Shown here piece by piece: positions 19,485 through 27,990 of a stretch of 46,976 nucleotides of DNA. The DNA comes from Thalassospira profundimaris (GTDB taxonomy: Bacteria; Pseudomonadota; Alphaproteobacteria; Rhodospirillales; Thalassospiraceae), in the NCBI RefSeq assembly GCF_003326755.1, contig NZ_JPWH01000033.1, positions 1-46,976 on the forward strand. Reading direction: 5' to 3'. Below the pieces are notes generated by a model that worked only from the letters and a program-made list of their open reading frames with translations, searched no databases and was not told where the DNA came from. How positions within the stretch are numbered: position 1 is the first letter of the stretch; each line of letters opens with the position of its first letter. Made by a program: the position numbers and the translations under genes.

Positions 19485-19947
19485 CATTTTGCAGGCAAAA
19501 CCCTCTCACCGTTCCGTATGGGAAACCTTGTGGCGTCAGAATATCGTCCATTTTGGTGCGGCGGATATGACAGATGATGTGATTGAAACCTTATGGCAGC
19601 GTATTTTGAACCCCGATCATCCCATGCAGGCCTGGCTGGCACTGGAAAAGACCGGCCAGACTGGACCGGCGGATGATGACGTGGTGGGGCTGGCACATAT
19701 CATTGTCCATCCCCATACCTTTTCCCTGCGCGATGTCGCCTATCTGGAAGATTTCTGGGTCCCCGATACCCAACGGGGCAAGGGTATTGGCAGCCAGATG
19801 ATCAAGGCCCTGACCATTGTGGCCAAACAGCAGGACTGGGGCCGGTTATACTGGTTAACCGCCGGGGACAATATTGCGGCCCAGCGCCTGTATGACCGCC
19901 TGACAGATCGCGTTGATGCGGTTTTATATAAAATTGATACGGCTTGA
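19477..19947 (+). CDS. GNAT-family N-acetyltransferase
   Basis: Acetyl-CoA-dependent acyltransferase of 156 aa. The core motif A is clear: YLEDFWVPDTQRGKGIGSQM, with QRGKGIG as the CoA pyrophosphate loop. It is followed by the C-terminal WLTAGDNIAAQRLYDRL typical of GNAT proteins. The start ATG 19477 lies within the last codons of the hydrolase gene; the frame is open far upstream, but that extension overlaps the hydrolase and is not family-like. Substrate unknown. Confidence 0.88.
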   Translation: MIDILQAKPSHRSVWETLWRQNIVHFGAADMTDDVIETLWQRILNPDHPMQAWLALEKTGQTGPADDDVVGLAHIIVHPHTFSLRDVAYLEDFWVPDTQRGKGIGSQMIKALTIVAKQQDWGRLYWLTAGDNIAAQRLYDRLTDRVDAVLYKIDTA

Positions 19948-19968
19948 TTGGCCTGATCATATGCAGTT

Positions 19969-19999
19969 CGGGCTATGGTGGATTACGCACCATAGCCCG
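19969..19999. terminator. Stem-loop between convergent acetyltransferase and adenine deaminase genes
   Basis: CGGGCTATGGTG (19969-19980) pairs perfectly with CACCATAGCCCG (19988-19999) around a 7-base loop. It sits in the 59-base gap between two convergent genes. There is no long T-run on either side, so it may stop transcription weakly in both directions or protect 3' ends. Confidence 0.6.
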
Positions 20000-20006
20000 G
20001 ATGGTT

Positions 20007-21794
20007 TCAGGACAGAATTTCCAGAACCGGTGTTTCCAGCACCGTATCGCTGATCACATCGGCAATGCCCCGGTCGGTTTGGTGCGGGCCGATATTGCAG
20101 GCCAGTGTGGCGCCAAACAGGGCCTTGAACACAAGGTAGGGCGGGTTCCAGTCCACAATCCTGTCGGTTGCCGCGCGAATGGCGGCAAATTGACCGGCGG
20201 TTTCCTGCATCGATGTTTCGGTCAGCAATCCGCAAAGCGGCAGGGGCAACAGGGCGTCTATTTTACCGTTGGAGGCAACCGCCATGCCGCCGCCTGCGGC
20301 AATCACGGCATTGGCGGCAACGGCCATGTCCTCGGCATTGCCACCAAAAACCGTCAGGTTGTGGCTGTCATGGGAAACGCTTGTGCATACCGCACCGCGC
20401 CACTGGCCCCACCCGGTCAGCAGGCCAACGCGCGGCTGGCTGTCGGCTTTGCCGTGGCGGTGGGCAACGGCAATCAGGGTTGCCTCTTTGGGCGGGATGA
20501 CAAAACCATCCTTGACCGGTGCCTCAACTTCACCCCAACGGGTAAAGCGGGGCTGGTCAATGGTGGCAAGGCGTACCTTGTTGCCACTGGCACGAATACG
20601 AAAATCATCGGCCGAAAGGGCCTTGATTTTCATGGTGTTGTGCAAAATGCCAGGGTCTTTTGCCGGGGCGGTTTCGCAGATGTCACCGTTATTGGCAACC
20701 AGTTTGCCATTGGCAAAAACATGGCTGGCCGTGAAATTTTCCAGATCATCAAACAGGACGATATCACCCCGTCGCCCGGCGGCAATCAGCCCCAAATCAT
20801 CGCGCTTAAGGTGCATTGCCGCATTCAGGGTTGCGGCCCGCAACGCCCAAATGGCAGGCATCCCGTAAGATACCAACCGGCGGACCACATCATCCAGCCC
20901 GCCCTTTTGGACCAGATCATCGGGGAAAACATCGTCGGTACACAGCGATACCGTTTGCGGCATAAAGCCCAGTTTGTTCAGGGTTTTGACAAATCCCGGC
21001 AAAAGATGATCGTGCGATCCGCGCATTTCAACATGAATACCGGCACGCAATTTTTCCATCAAATCTTCGTTTGAGGTCAGTTCATGGTCGGAACTGACAC
21101 CGGCGGTCATGAAGGCCTGAAGGTCGCATCCGCTCAGGCCGCGGGCATGACCACACACCATTTTACCCGATGTCAGCCCGGCCTGCATGATATGTGTCAT
21201 GCGGCTGGTGCGGTTAATAACGCCGCGCATATTCATGACTTCGGCCAAACCGGCAATGGCCGGCCAGCTTAAAATATCGGCCAGGGCCGATCCGTCAAAA
21301 TCCGCGCCCGAAATTTCAAGCCCCGGTGCCGCCGGAACACAGGAAGGGGCGAGTACCAGCGCACGCAAGGGCAGGTTGCGGGTGGCATCAACGGCCCATT
21401 TTACGCCGTCCTTGCCCAAAACATTACCCAGTTCGTGCGGGTCCCAGACGATTGTGGTCACACCGCGTGGCACAACGGTTTGCGCATAAATGGCCGGTGT
21501 CACCATCGAACTTTCAACATGCAAATGCGTGTCGATCAGCCCCGGGGTAATGAATTTCCCGCTGGCATCGATGGTTTGTTGCGCCTGTTTAAACTGGCCG
21601 GGCTTGTGCACGCTGGCGATCAGCGGGCCAACCAGGCCAATATCAGCCGCACGAATTTCGCTTGTGACCATATCAACCACATTGCCGCCAATAATCAGCA
21701 CATCAAAGGGCGCATCCCCCCGTGCGGCGGCAATGGCGCGGCTGCGCAGGGCTTCGTTATTCAAATCGGCAGGTTCGCTGGTTCTGGTGTTCAT
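20007..21794 (-). CDS. ade: Adenine deaminase
   Basis: Converts adenine to hypoxanthine and ammonia in purine salvage. Length 595 aa is normal for the Ade family of metal-dependent amidohydrolases. Visible signatures: ITPGLIDTHLHVESS (metal-binding HxH), TTIVWDPHELGNV, GHARGLSGCDLQAF, and the late HDSHNLTVFGGNAEDMA typical of Ade. The N-terminal metal-binding and C-terminal Ade-specific domains are both intact. The start overlaps the stop of the nucleoside hydrolase gene by four bases (ATGA), so it is the last gene of the seven-gene minus-strand operon. The context, with nucleoside hydrolase just before it, fits a route from adenosine to adenine to hypoxanthine. Confidence 0.95.
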   Translation of the reverse strand: MNTRTSEPADLNNEALRSRAIAAARGDAPFDVLIIGGNVVDMVTSEIRAADIGLVGPLIASVHKPGQFKQAQQTIDASGKFITPGLIDTHLHVESSMVTPAIYAQTVVPRGVTTIVWDPHELGNVLGKDGVKWAVDATRNLPLRALVLAPSCVPAAPGLEISGADFDGSALADILSWPAIAGLAEVMNMRGVINRTSRMTHIMQAGLTSGKMVCGHARGLSGCDLQAFMTAGVSSDHELTSNEDLMEKLRAGIHVEMRGSHDHLLPGFVKTLNKLGFMPQTVSLCTDDVFPDDLVQKGGLDDVVRRLVSYGMPAIWALRAATLNAAMHLKRDDLGLIAAGRRGDIVLFDDLENFTASHVFANGKLVANNGDICETAPAKDPGILHNTMKIKALSADDFRIRASGNKVRLATIDQPRFTRWGEVEAPVKDGFVIPPKEATLIAVAHRHGKADSQPRVGLLTGWGQWRGAVCTSVSHDSHNLTVFGGNAEDMAVAANAVIAAGGGMAVASNGKIDALLPLPLCGLLTETSMQETAGQFAAIRAATDRIVDWNPPYLVFKALFGATLACNIGPHQTDRGIADVISDTVLETPVLEILS

Positions 21795-22720
21795 TTTTTT
21801 GCTTCTGCTTGCAGGGCGCTGAAAATCATGTCGCGGGCGGCAGTGGCATTGACCCGCACCGCATAGGCGCCGTTCTTGGGCGATGAAGGCCTTGGATCAA
21901 TAATGGTGCGTCCGCGTGACGGGCCGCTATTCAAATCAACGGTGATATGGGCCGGGGCAAATTCGATGACGTCATCACGGGTCAGCGCGATGGCGGCACA
22001 GGGGTCAAACAGGGCCATTGCCGTGCGGCCCCGTGTCACGGCGATGTTGATATAGCCCTCTGTCAAATCGGCCAAAAGGGCGGCATTTTTGCCCCCGGCA
22101 TGGCGAATGGCGGGCACATCTTCCGGTGCAGCCAGAACCTGCCGGCACAAATCCAGGTCCACCATGCGAAAGGGCACATTATGGGCCAGCACAATTGCCA
22201 GGGCTTCCGGGTCGGCAAAGGCGTTATATTCCGCCGATGCAGTATGGTTGCCCAGGCTGAATGCTCCGCCCATCCAGGTGATCTGGTCCATTTTTGCGGC
22301 CAGTTCTGGCCGGGCCAGCAGCAAGGCGGCAATATTGCCCAGTGGCCCCAGGGCCAGGATATGGCGCTCTTCGCCTGCCGGGGCCGGGCTTTGCAGCCAC
22401 GCGCACAGGGCGTCAAAGGCTGGCTTGGCCGGTTTTAACGTGGCATCGGGCAGGGTTTTGCCCGCTGATAACATGCCGGTGGGCCCCATAATGCGTTCGG
22501 CGGTTTCAAGGGTGCCCAATGTTGCCCGGTCGCGCCCCTGATGAATGGGGAACTGCCAGCCAAACAGGCTGGCGGCTGCAGCGGCATTGCTTGCCACTTG
22601 TGGCAATGGGGAATTCCCCGCCACCAGCGACATGCCATCAATTATTTTGCCACCGTGGATGACGCACAGCACAGCGGCGATGTCGTCAAAGCCCATGTCG
22701 GTGTCAATCCAGATTCCCAT
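21791..22720 (-). CDS. Inosine/uridine-preferring nucleoside hydrolase family
   Basis: Cleaves the N-glycosidic bond of nucleosides to base and ribose. The N-terminus IWIDTDMGFDDIAAVL carries the Ca2+-binding DTDxGxDD signature. TWMGGAFSLGNHTASAEYNA has the typical N-binding loop. Length 309 aa matches the family. The start overlaps the end of the upstream ATPase gene by one base. It stands directly before adenine deaminase, which suggests purine nucleoside substrates such as adenosine, but the exact preference cannot be read here. Confidence 0.93.
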   Translation of the reverse strand: MGIWIDTDMGFDDIAAVLCVIHGGKIIDGMSLVAGNSPLPQVASNAAAAASLFGWQFPIHQGRDRATLGTLETAERIMGPTGMLSAGKTLPDATLKPAKPAFDALCAWLQSPAPAGEERHILALGPLGNIAALLLARPELAAKMDQITWMGGAFSLGNHTASAEYNAFADPEALAIVLAHNVPFRMVDLDLCRQVLAAPEDVPAIRHAGGKNAALLADLTEGYINIAVTRGRTAMALFDPCAAIALTRDDVIEFAPAHITVDLNSGPSRGRTIIDPRPSSPKNGAYAVRVNATAARDMIFSALQAEAKK

Positions 22721-23754
22721 TACAGGCCCCCAAAGCGCGCAAGCGGTGCCGCCTTTTTGACGTTCAGATCAAAGGCAACCTCCCCGCCAAACGGATGCAC
22801 CGGCAGGCTGGCATCACATTCCGCCTTGATTTGCCCCAGCGGCGTATCAAGCAGATATTCCCGCGTGCCACCGGCAAAGGATGTGCCGCGCACCTTGCCG
22901 CGATAGGGGCCGGACCCCAGCGTGATGGTTCCCGGGCGCCAGGCAAGGCCCCTGGTATGGGCTGGAACAGTGCCGTGCAGGTCAATTTCGTGCTCGCCGG
23001 TTTTCAGCATGCCGTTATGCAGGGCAAAGACATTTTCAAAACCGACAAAATCGGCCACAAAATCCGAAACCGGGTGGTTATAAATCTGCTCGGGCGTGCC
23101 GATCTGTTCGATCAGGCCGTCCTTCATCACAATAATCCGGTCGGCCATTGCCAGGGCTTCAACCTGGTCATGGGTAACGAAAATCATGGTGACACCGCTT
23201 TCTTTTTGCACGCGCTGCAATTCGGTGCGCATTTCAAGGCGCAGGCGGGCATCCAGGTTGGAAAGCGGTTCGTCCAGCAACAATACCTTGGGTTCCATCA
23301 CCATCGATCGCGCCAGCGACACACGCTGTTGCTGCCCGCCCGAAAGCTCGGCGGGTTTGCGGGTGGTGAATTTTTCCAGCCCCACGGTTTTAAGGCCCTG
23401 TTTGACCCGCGTATCCAGATCATTGCCTTTAACCCCCATCAGGCGCAGGCCAAAGGCAACGTTTTCATACACATTAAGGTGCGGAAACAGGGCATAGGAC
23501 TGAAACACCAGCCCGACAGGCCGTTTGTTGGCAGGCGTTCTGGTAATATCAACCCCATCCAGGCGAATGCTGCCCGATGACGGGGTCAGCAAACCGGCAA
23601 TTGCCCGCATGGTGGTTGTTTTACCGCAGCCCGACGGGCCCAGCAGCGCCACCAGTTCGCCTTTGCCAATATCCAGATCCATTTCCGGCACGGCAACATT
23701 TTTGCCATATGAAAGGGTCAGTTTTTCAAGGCTTAGAAATTTTGCATCAGACAT
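22720..23754 (-). CDS. ABC importer ATPase, PotA-like
   Basis: Energises the neighbouring permeases. Walker A GPSGCGKTT (about 39-47), Q-loop LVFQSYALFPHLNVYEN, signature LSGGQQQRVSLARS (about 138), Walker B VLLLDEPLSNLDAR and H-loop FVTHDQVEA are all intact. A C-terminal TOBE-type domain (about 250-340) follows, as in the polyamine, iron and sugar MalK-like ATPases. It overlaps the downstream nucleoside hydrolase and upstream permease genes. The subfamily points to polyamine-like or iron transport, while the gene neighbours point to purines. Confidence 0.93.
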   Translation of the reverse strand: MSDAKFLSLEKLTLSYGKNVAVPEMDLDIGKGELVALLGPSGCGKTTTMRAIAGLLTPSSGSIRLDGVDITRTPANKRPVGLVFQSYALFPHLNVYENVAFGLRLMGVKGNDLDTRVKQGLKTVGLEKFTTRKPAELSGGQQQRVSLARSMVMEPKVLLLDEPLSNLDARLRLEMRTELQRVQKESGVTMIFVTHDQVEALAMADRIIVMKDGLIEQIGTPEQIYNHPVSDFVADFVGFENVFALHNGMLKTGEHEIDLHGTVPAHTRGLAWRPGTITLGSGPYRGKVRGTSFAGGTREYLLDTPLGQIKAECDASLPVHPFGGEVAFDLNVKKAAPLARFGGL

Positions 23755-24526
23755 AGCGGGAAAATCCTAGGAAACGTTCGGCCAGAAACACAATACCCAG
23801 CGACATGAAGGCCAGCAGCGCCGACAGGGCGGCAACCGACGGGTCGTAGGTGATTTCCATATAGGCCAGCATATCAATGGGTAGGGTGCGTACACCGGGC
23901 CCGGACAAAAACAGCGATACCGGCACCTGGTTAAAACTGGTGACAAAACCCAGAATAAAGGCCGCCAAAATACCACCGCGAATATTGGGCAACACCACGC
24001 GGAAAAACGCTCCCATACGTGATGCACCCAGCAAAACCGCGGCTTCTTCGATGTCGGATCGCAAATTGGTCAGGCTGGCGGAAACAACCCGCACGGCATA
24101 AGGCAAAATAAGCGCGGTATGGGCGACAAACAGGGCAAACAGAATGCCGGTGTTAAACGGCACGACAAAATAGCGCAGCAACGCCAAACCCACGATAATG
24201 CCCGGCACAATGATGGGCGAGGACACAATCGTACGGATGGTTTCAGCCCCAGGCACCTTGTAACGCGATAGCGCATAGCTGGCAGGGACACCCAAAATCA
24301 GGGCCATCAGGGTGCCGCCAATGGCCAGAAACATCGAAATGCCAAAACTTTGACGGAAACTTTCGATTTCAAAAACCTTGAACACCCAGCGCAGCGACAG
24401 GCCCTGGGGCGGAAAGGCAAGGGTTTCACCAGCGGAAAGGGACGCGGCAATAATAATGGCAAACGGGCCGATCAAAAACGCCAGCACCAACAGCAAAACG
24501 AGGGGGGAAAACAGGCGTGATGTCAT
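23747..24526 (-). CDS. ABC importer permease, PotC-like
   Basis: Inner membrane channel subunit, 259 aa with about six hydrophobic helices. The ATPase-coupling EAA loop is visible: EEAAVLLGASRMGAFFRVVL. It overlaps both neighbours (8 bases with the ATPase, 4 with the other permease), so it is tightly coupled in translation. Confidence 0.92.
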   Translation of the reverse strand: MTSRLFSPLVLLLVLAFLIGPFAIIIAASLSAGETLAFPPQGLSLRWVFKVFEIESFRQSFGISMFLAIGGTLMALILGVPASYALSRYKVPGAETIRTIVSSPIIVPGIIVGLALLRYFVVPFNTGILFALFVAHTALILPYAVRVVSASLTNLRSDIEEAAVLLGASRMGAFFRVVLPNIRGGILAAFILGFVTSFNQVPVSLFLSGPGVRTLPIDMLAYMEITYDPSVAALSALLAFMSLGIVFLAERFLGFSRYV

Positions 24527-25350
24527 TTCTTGTTCCTCGCCGTTGCCAGCCGTTTAAGCAGCAGGTTGGCCGAAAAGGCCATGACGATCAGGATCAGCGC
24601 AATCACACTGGCCGAGACAAAATCATTGGCAACCGTGACCCGCTGATACATCAGGGTTTCCAGCATCAAAACCTTGGACCCGCCCAGGATGGCCGGGGTG
24701 ATATAGGCGGTCATGGAGCCGGTAAAAACCAGGGTGCCGCCAATCACCAGCCCCTCGCGGGTGAGCGGCAAAATCACGCGGGTGAAAACCTGCAACCAGT
24801 TGGCCCCCAGAACCCGGGCGGCAGGCACCGCATCGCGCGGCATGTTTTCCAGCGCACTGATCAGGGAAATGATCATAAGCGGCAAAAACAGTTGTAACAA
24901 ACCAATGAAAACGGCGGTTTCGGTAAACAGGAAACGGATCGGTTCATCACTCAGGCCAACGGCAACCAGCGCCTTGTTGACAAAACCGGTACGTCCCAAA
25001 ATAACCAGCCAGGCATAGGTGCGCGCAACGGGTGAAATCATCAGCGGTAAAACCACCAGCCCGGTGACACGGCCCTTGCCCTTGGCAGGCAGGTTGACAA
25101 TGGCAAAGGCCGCCGCATAGCCAATGACGGCTGATGCTGCTGTTACCATTGCCGCCAGCTTCAGGGTGCGAAAAAACACCGCCTGATTAAGCGAATGGGA
25201 AAAGAAATCAATATAGGCCTGGATAGACCAGCCATCGGCCGTGCGAAACCCTTCTGACAGAAGGATCATCACGGGAACCAGAAAAACGGCTCCGGCAAAA
25301 ACGGCGGCAGGCAGGACCAGTGCAATGGCTTCGGCCCGGTTCTGAAACAT
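24523..25350 (-). CDS. ABC importer permease, PotB-like
   Basis: Second channel subunit, 275 aa. Six hydrophobic helices are seen, and the coupling loop reads MPRDAVPAARVLGANWLQVF. It follows the binding-protein gene after a 130-base gap containing a stem-loop, the only real gap in this operon. Pairs with the PotC-like subunit to form the heterodimeric channel. Confidence 0.92.
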   Translation of the reverse strand: MFQNRAEAIALVLPAAVFAGAVFLVPVMILLSEGFRTADGWSIQAYIDFFSHSLNQAVFFRTLKLAAMVTAASAVIGYAAAFAIVNLPAKGKGRVTGLVVLPLMISPVARTYAWLVILGRTGFVNKALVAVGLSDEPIRFLFTETAVFIGLLQLFLPLMIISLISALENMPRDAVPAARVLGANWLQVFTRVILPLTREGLVIGGTLVFTGSMTAYITPAILGGSKVLMLETLMYQRVTVANDFVSASVIALILIVMAFSANLLLKRLATARNKK

Positions 25351-25445
25351 TTTAAGTGCTCTGTAGGGATTTGTCGGTAATTGCCCGGCGTAATGATACG
25401 TGGAGCGGCTTGGTCATTCGGTATTTCGCGGACAAAGTCAGGATT

Positions 25446-25471
25446 GGCAGGGCACCCTATGGCACCCTGCC
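25446..25471 (-). repeat. Stem-loop between binding-protein and permease genes
   Basis: GGCAGGG (25446-25452) pairs with CCCTGCC (25465-25471), with two further pairs inside a small bulge. It lies 10 bases after the binding-protein stop on the minus strand and has no T-run. It probably slows decay or limits read-through, giving more binding protein than permease. Confidence 0.6.
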
Positions 25472-25480
25472 ACCTGAATG

Positions 25481-26500
25481 TTACTGGCCGACTTTTTCGT
25501 TCCACTGTTCCAGCCAGGCATCACGATGATCAATCATGACGTCCGACGGGATCAGGTGAAGATTGGCAACCGTATCGGCGCCATAGGTCAGGTTATCGGC
25601 AATGTCGTCGGAAACCTTGACATCCTTGTTGGCCGGGCTGTCAACCAGGCCTTCGGCAAGTTTGGTCTGAATGTCGGTTGACAGCCAGAAATCCATGAAT
25701 TGCAGGGCAAGGTCACGATGCTTGCTGCCCTTGGTCAGGACCATCACATTCATGCCGCCGGACTGGCCTTCTTTCGGGGTGGCCCATTTGATCGGCAGGT
25801 CCATTTTGGAAAAACCCTTCCAGGCGAAACGGCCAATGGGGGCGGCCCAGATTTCTTCCTGCTGCATCAACTGAACCAGTTGGGATGACCGGACATAAAA
25901 GGTAACAATGTCATCCTTGTGCTTGCCAACTTCTGCAATCGGGGCCTTCAGGCTGGCATCGTCGTCGCCCATTGCCTTGCCCAGCATATAAAGCACAAGC
26001 GGCCCCTGGCTGGTGGTGATATTGGGCAGGGCGACATGGCCTGCCAGTTTATCAGACAAAAGATCTTGCCAGGACGTTATGTCAACCTTGTCGGACCGAT
26101 AGGCAATCGAGGTGCTGTAAAAGGTGTAACCAACGCTGTGACCATCGCCATTCGGATCTTTGGCGATGTCATAAAGCTTGTCAAAATTTTCCAGTTTGGA
26201 AGTGTCGATGGTGTCGGTCAGGTCCTTGCGGCGTGCGGCAAGGGCATCCTGGGATGTCATCACGGCAAGGTCCACAACCGGATGGTCCTTGTTGGCTTCC
26301 ATTTTGGCAAGGCGTTCAACCGAGTTGCCGGTTTCAACAACCAGTTCACAGCCGCATTTTTCCTCGAACGGTTTATAGAGGATTTCCTTAAAGGCATCCT
26401 GGGCAAAGCCGTAAACCGAAATGGTCAGTTTGTTTTCGTCGGCCTGGGCCGCATTCAGGGATGCGATCAGCGCACAGGAAGCCAGCAGCAGTTTTTTCAC
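25481..26500 (-). CDS. Periplasmic solute-binding protein, PotD-like (family 1)
   Basis: Captures substrate in the periplasm and delivers it to the permeases. The signal peptide is MKKLLLASCALIASLNAAQA with cleavage near residue 20. The mature part starts with ENKLTISVYGFAQDAFKEIL. The middle carries VGYTFYSTSIAYRSDKVD, a motif seen in spermidine/putrescine and iron-type binding proteins. Length 339 aa is normal. The start overlaps the LacI gene stop by four bases. Substrate is not evident from residues; the co-transcribed nucleoside hydrolase and adenine deaminase suggest a purine nucleoside or a related base-containing molecule. Confidence 0.92.
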   Translation of the reverse strand: MKKLLLASCALIASLNAAQADENKLTISVYGFAQDAFKEILYKPFEEKCGCELVVETGNSVERLAKMEANKDHPVVDLAVMTSQDALAARRKDLTDTIDTSKLENFDKLYDIAKDPNGDGHSVGYTFYSTSIAYRSDKVDITSWQDLLSDKLAGHVALPNITTSQGPLVLYMLGKAMGDDDASLKAPIAEVGKHKDDIVTFYVRSSQLVQLMQQEEIWAAPIGRFAWKGFSKMDLPIKWATPKEGQSGGMNVMVLTKGSKHRDLALQFMDFWLSTDIQTKLAEGLVDSPANKDVKVSDDIADNLTYGADTVANLHLIPSDVMIDHRDAWLEQWNEKVGQ

Positions 26501-27576
26501 AACGTCTCTCCATTGGAATGGGGTGTTTGGTCAAAAGGGGCCGGGCCGGTGGAAGACCGAATAATCAGTTCCATCGGAACCCTGGACGTATCAGCCATGA
26601 CGGTATCGGGGACCGTTCGTTTTTTTTGCAAGGATGTTTTGGGCTTGGGATCACGGTTGCCATTGATTTCATCAATCAGGGCAGCAACGGCGATATTGGC
26701 AATTTGCGACATATTCATCCGCACCGTGGTCAGGGCGGGGCTGATGACTGGCGAAAAAATCAAATCATCAAATCCGGTCACGCTGACCTGGGTGGGGACT
26801 TGGAAACCGGCTGTTTGCAGTTCGGTCAAAACCCGCAGGGCCAGAAGGTCAGATACGGTTGCAATGGCGCTTACACCTTGTGAGATCCGTTCGGACAGGT
26901 TCAATGATGCTGCTGTGCCGCCCTTGCGTAACAGGGGTTGCAGCCAGAGCGTCTGGCACGAAATATCGCGTTTAAAGGCGGCTTTCATGCCGCCAATACG
27001 GTCATTTTGCACATTCGATGCCGGGTCGTTGCCCAGCAGCAGAATATTTTTGTGGCCCAGCTCCATCAGATGGCGGGCAATTTGTTCGCCCGCCTGCCAA
27101 TGATCGGCCGAGACGGTATTGCCGGGGGTCGAGGGGGTATCGATCATCGCCACCGGGCAGCCCACCGTGCCAATGCGTGTGCCGCGACGCGGAATAACAA
27201 TAAGCCCGTCCACCCCGCGTTCGATCAGGCGGCCGATGGCATCGGTCTGGGTGGTCACGTCGTCGCGGGAATCGGCAATCAGCACGCCATAATCATTTGT
27301 CGCCGCCGCACGCTCCATCGCCTGGGCAATCTGCGGGAAAAGCGGGTTGCCAATATCGGGCAGGACCAGCCCCAAAACCCCGGATCGCCCGGTGCGCAGG
27401 GCCCGCCCGGCACGGCTGGGGACATAGCCCATTTCGCCGGCTTTTTTGCGAATTTTTTTAACCAGATCCGCCGAGACCCGGCCCTTGCCCGACAGGGCAT
27501 TGGACACAGTGGCCGACGAAACCCCAAGGGCCTCGGCTATTTTGCTCAGATTTGGACCTGTCCGCTTGCCAGCCAT
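26497..27576 (-). CDS. LacI-family transcriptional regulator
   Basis: First gene of the minus-strand purine-type operon and probably its repressor. The helix-turn-helix LSKIAEALGVSSATVSNALS (about 10-29) is followed by the hinge and VSADLVKKIRKKAGEMGYVP. The periplasmic-binding-like effector domain starts with GLVLPDIGNPLFPQIAQAM. Length 359 aa is normal. A perfect 18-bp palindrome with a central CG lies 33 bases upstream of its start, a likely operator for autoregulation. The effector is unknown; LacI family members usually bind a sugar or a purine (PurR). Confidence 0.93.
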   Translation of the reverse strand: MAGKRTGPNLSKIAEALGVSSATVSNALSGKGRVSADLVKKIRKKAGEMGYVPSRAGRALRTGRSGVLGLVLPDIGNPLFPQIAQAMERAAATNDYGVLIADSRDDVTTQTDAIGRLIERGVDGLIVIPRRGTRIGTVGCPVAMIDTPSTPGNTVSADHWQAGEQIARHLMELGHKNILLLGNDPASNVQNDRIGGMKAAFKRDISCQTLWLQPLLRKGGTAASLNLSERISQGVSAIATVSDLLALRVLTELQTAGFQVPTQVSVTGFDDLIFSPVISPALTTVRMNMSQIANIAVAALIDEINGNRDPKPKTSLQKKRTVPDTVMADTSRVPMELIIRSSTGPAPFDQTPHSNGETL

Positions 27577-27608
27577 CTACTGCTCGAACGTCACATTTGC
27601 TAAAACAA

Positions 27609-27626
27609 TGATTAATCGATTAATCA
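27609..27626. promoter_or_regulatory. Perfect 18-bp palindrome, candidate LacI operator
   Basis: TGATTAATCGATTAATCA is fully self-complementary with a central CG, as LacI-family operators usually are. On the minus strand TTGATT at its edge could serve as a -35 with TTTAGC 17 bases on, so a bound repressor would block the operon promoter. This is the only such site I noticed near the operon. Confidence 0.7.
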
Positions 27627-27990
27627 AACGCTAGTCGAGTTTGAACCAAGAGTCGAGCATAAATGATGGCGGAAATGTGAAGACGCTGTAAATATGATAA
27701 AGTCTGAAACGCACGGCAGACCTCGAAAATGCGTATAAATATACGGCAGATCTACAAAATGGTGCGGCATGGTCCTTCAGGAATGCACCGCATCATGGGG
27801 ACGGCGATCTGAATTCTGTTTTGGAATATATCATCGGCAGGGCCGAACAGCGTATTACAGAATCACGTCGATTTTTCGGCGCCCTCATTGGCAATGGGGA
27901 TAGCCATCTTCTTCGTTTTTTGAGTTTGGCACCCCGAAGTGATGGCACAACGACCTTTTCCGGCATTGTCGCTGGATCATGTGTTTTTGC
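27627..27990. other. Gene-poor region between the LacI gene and the CoA-transferase remnant
   Basis: No intact gene is supported. It contains a degenerate direct repeat: 27713-27731 and 27743-27761 share 16 of 19 bases, exactly 30 bases apart. An open frame from 27821 has no recognisable family and overlaps the start of the pseudogene in another frame. The region probably holds decayed sequence belonging to the lost 5' part of the CoA-transferase locus. Confidence 0.45.

Noticed and set aside
19944..21074. 376-codon plus-strand frame opposite the adenine deaminase gene
   Set aside because: The minus-strand adenine deaminase is complete with all motifs; the plus reading has no recognisable family.
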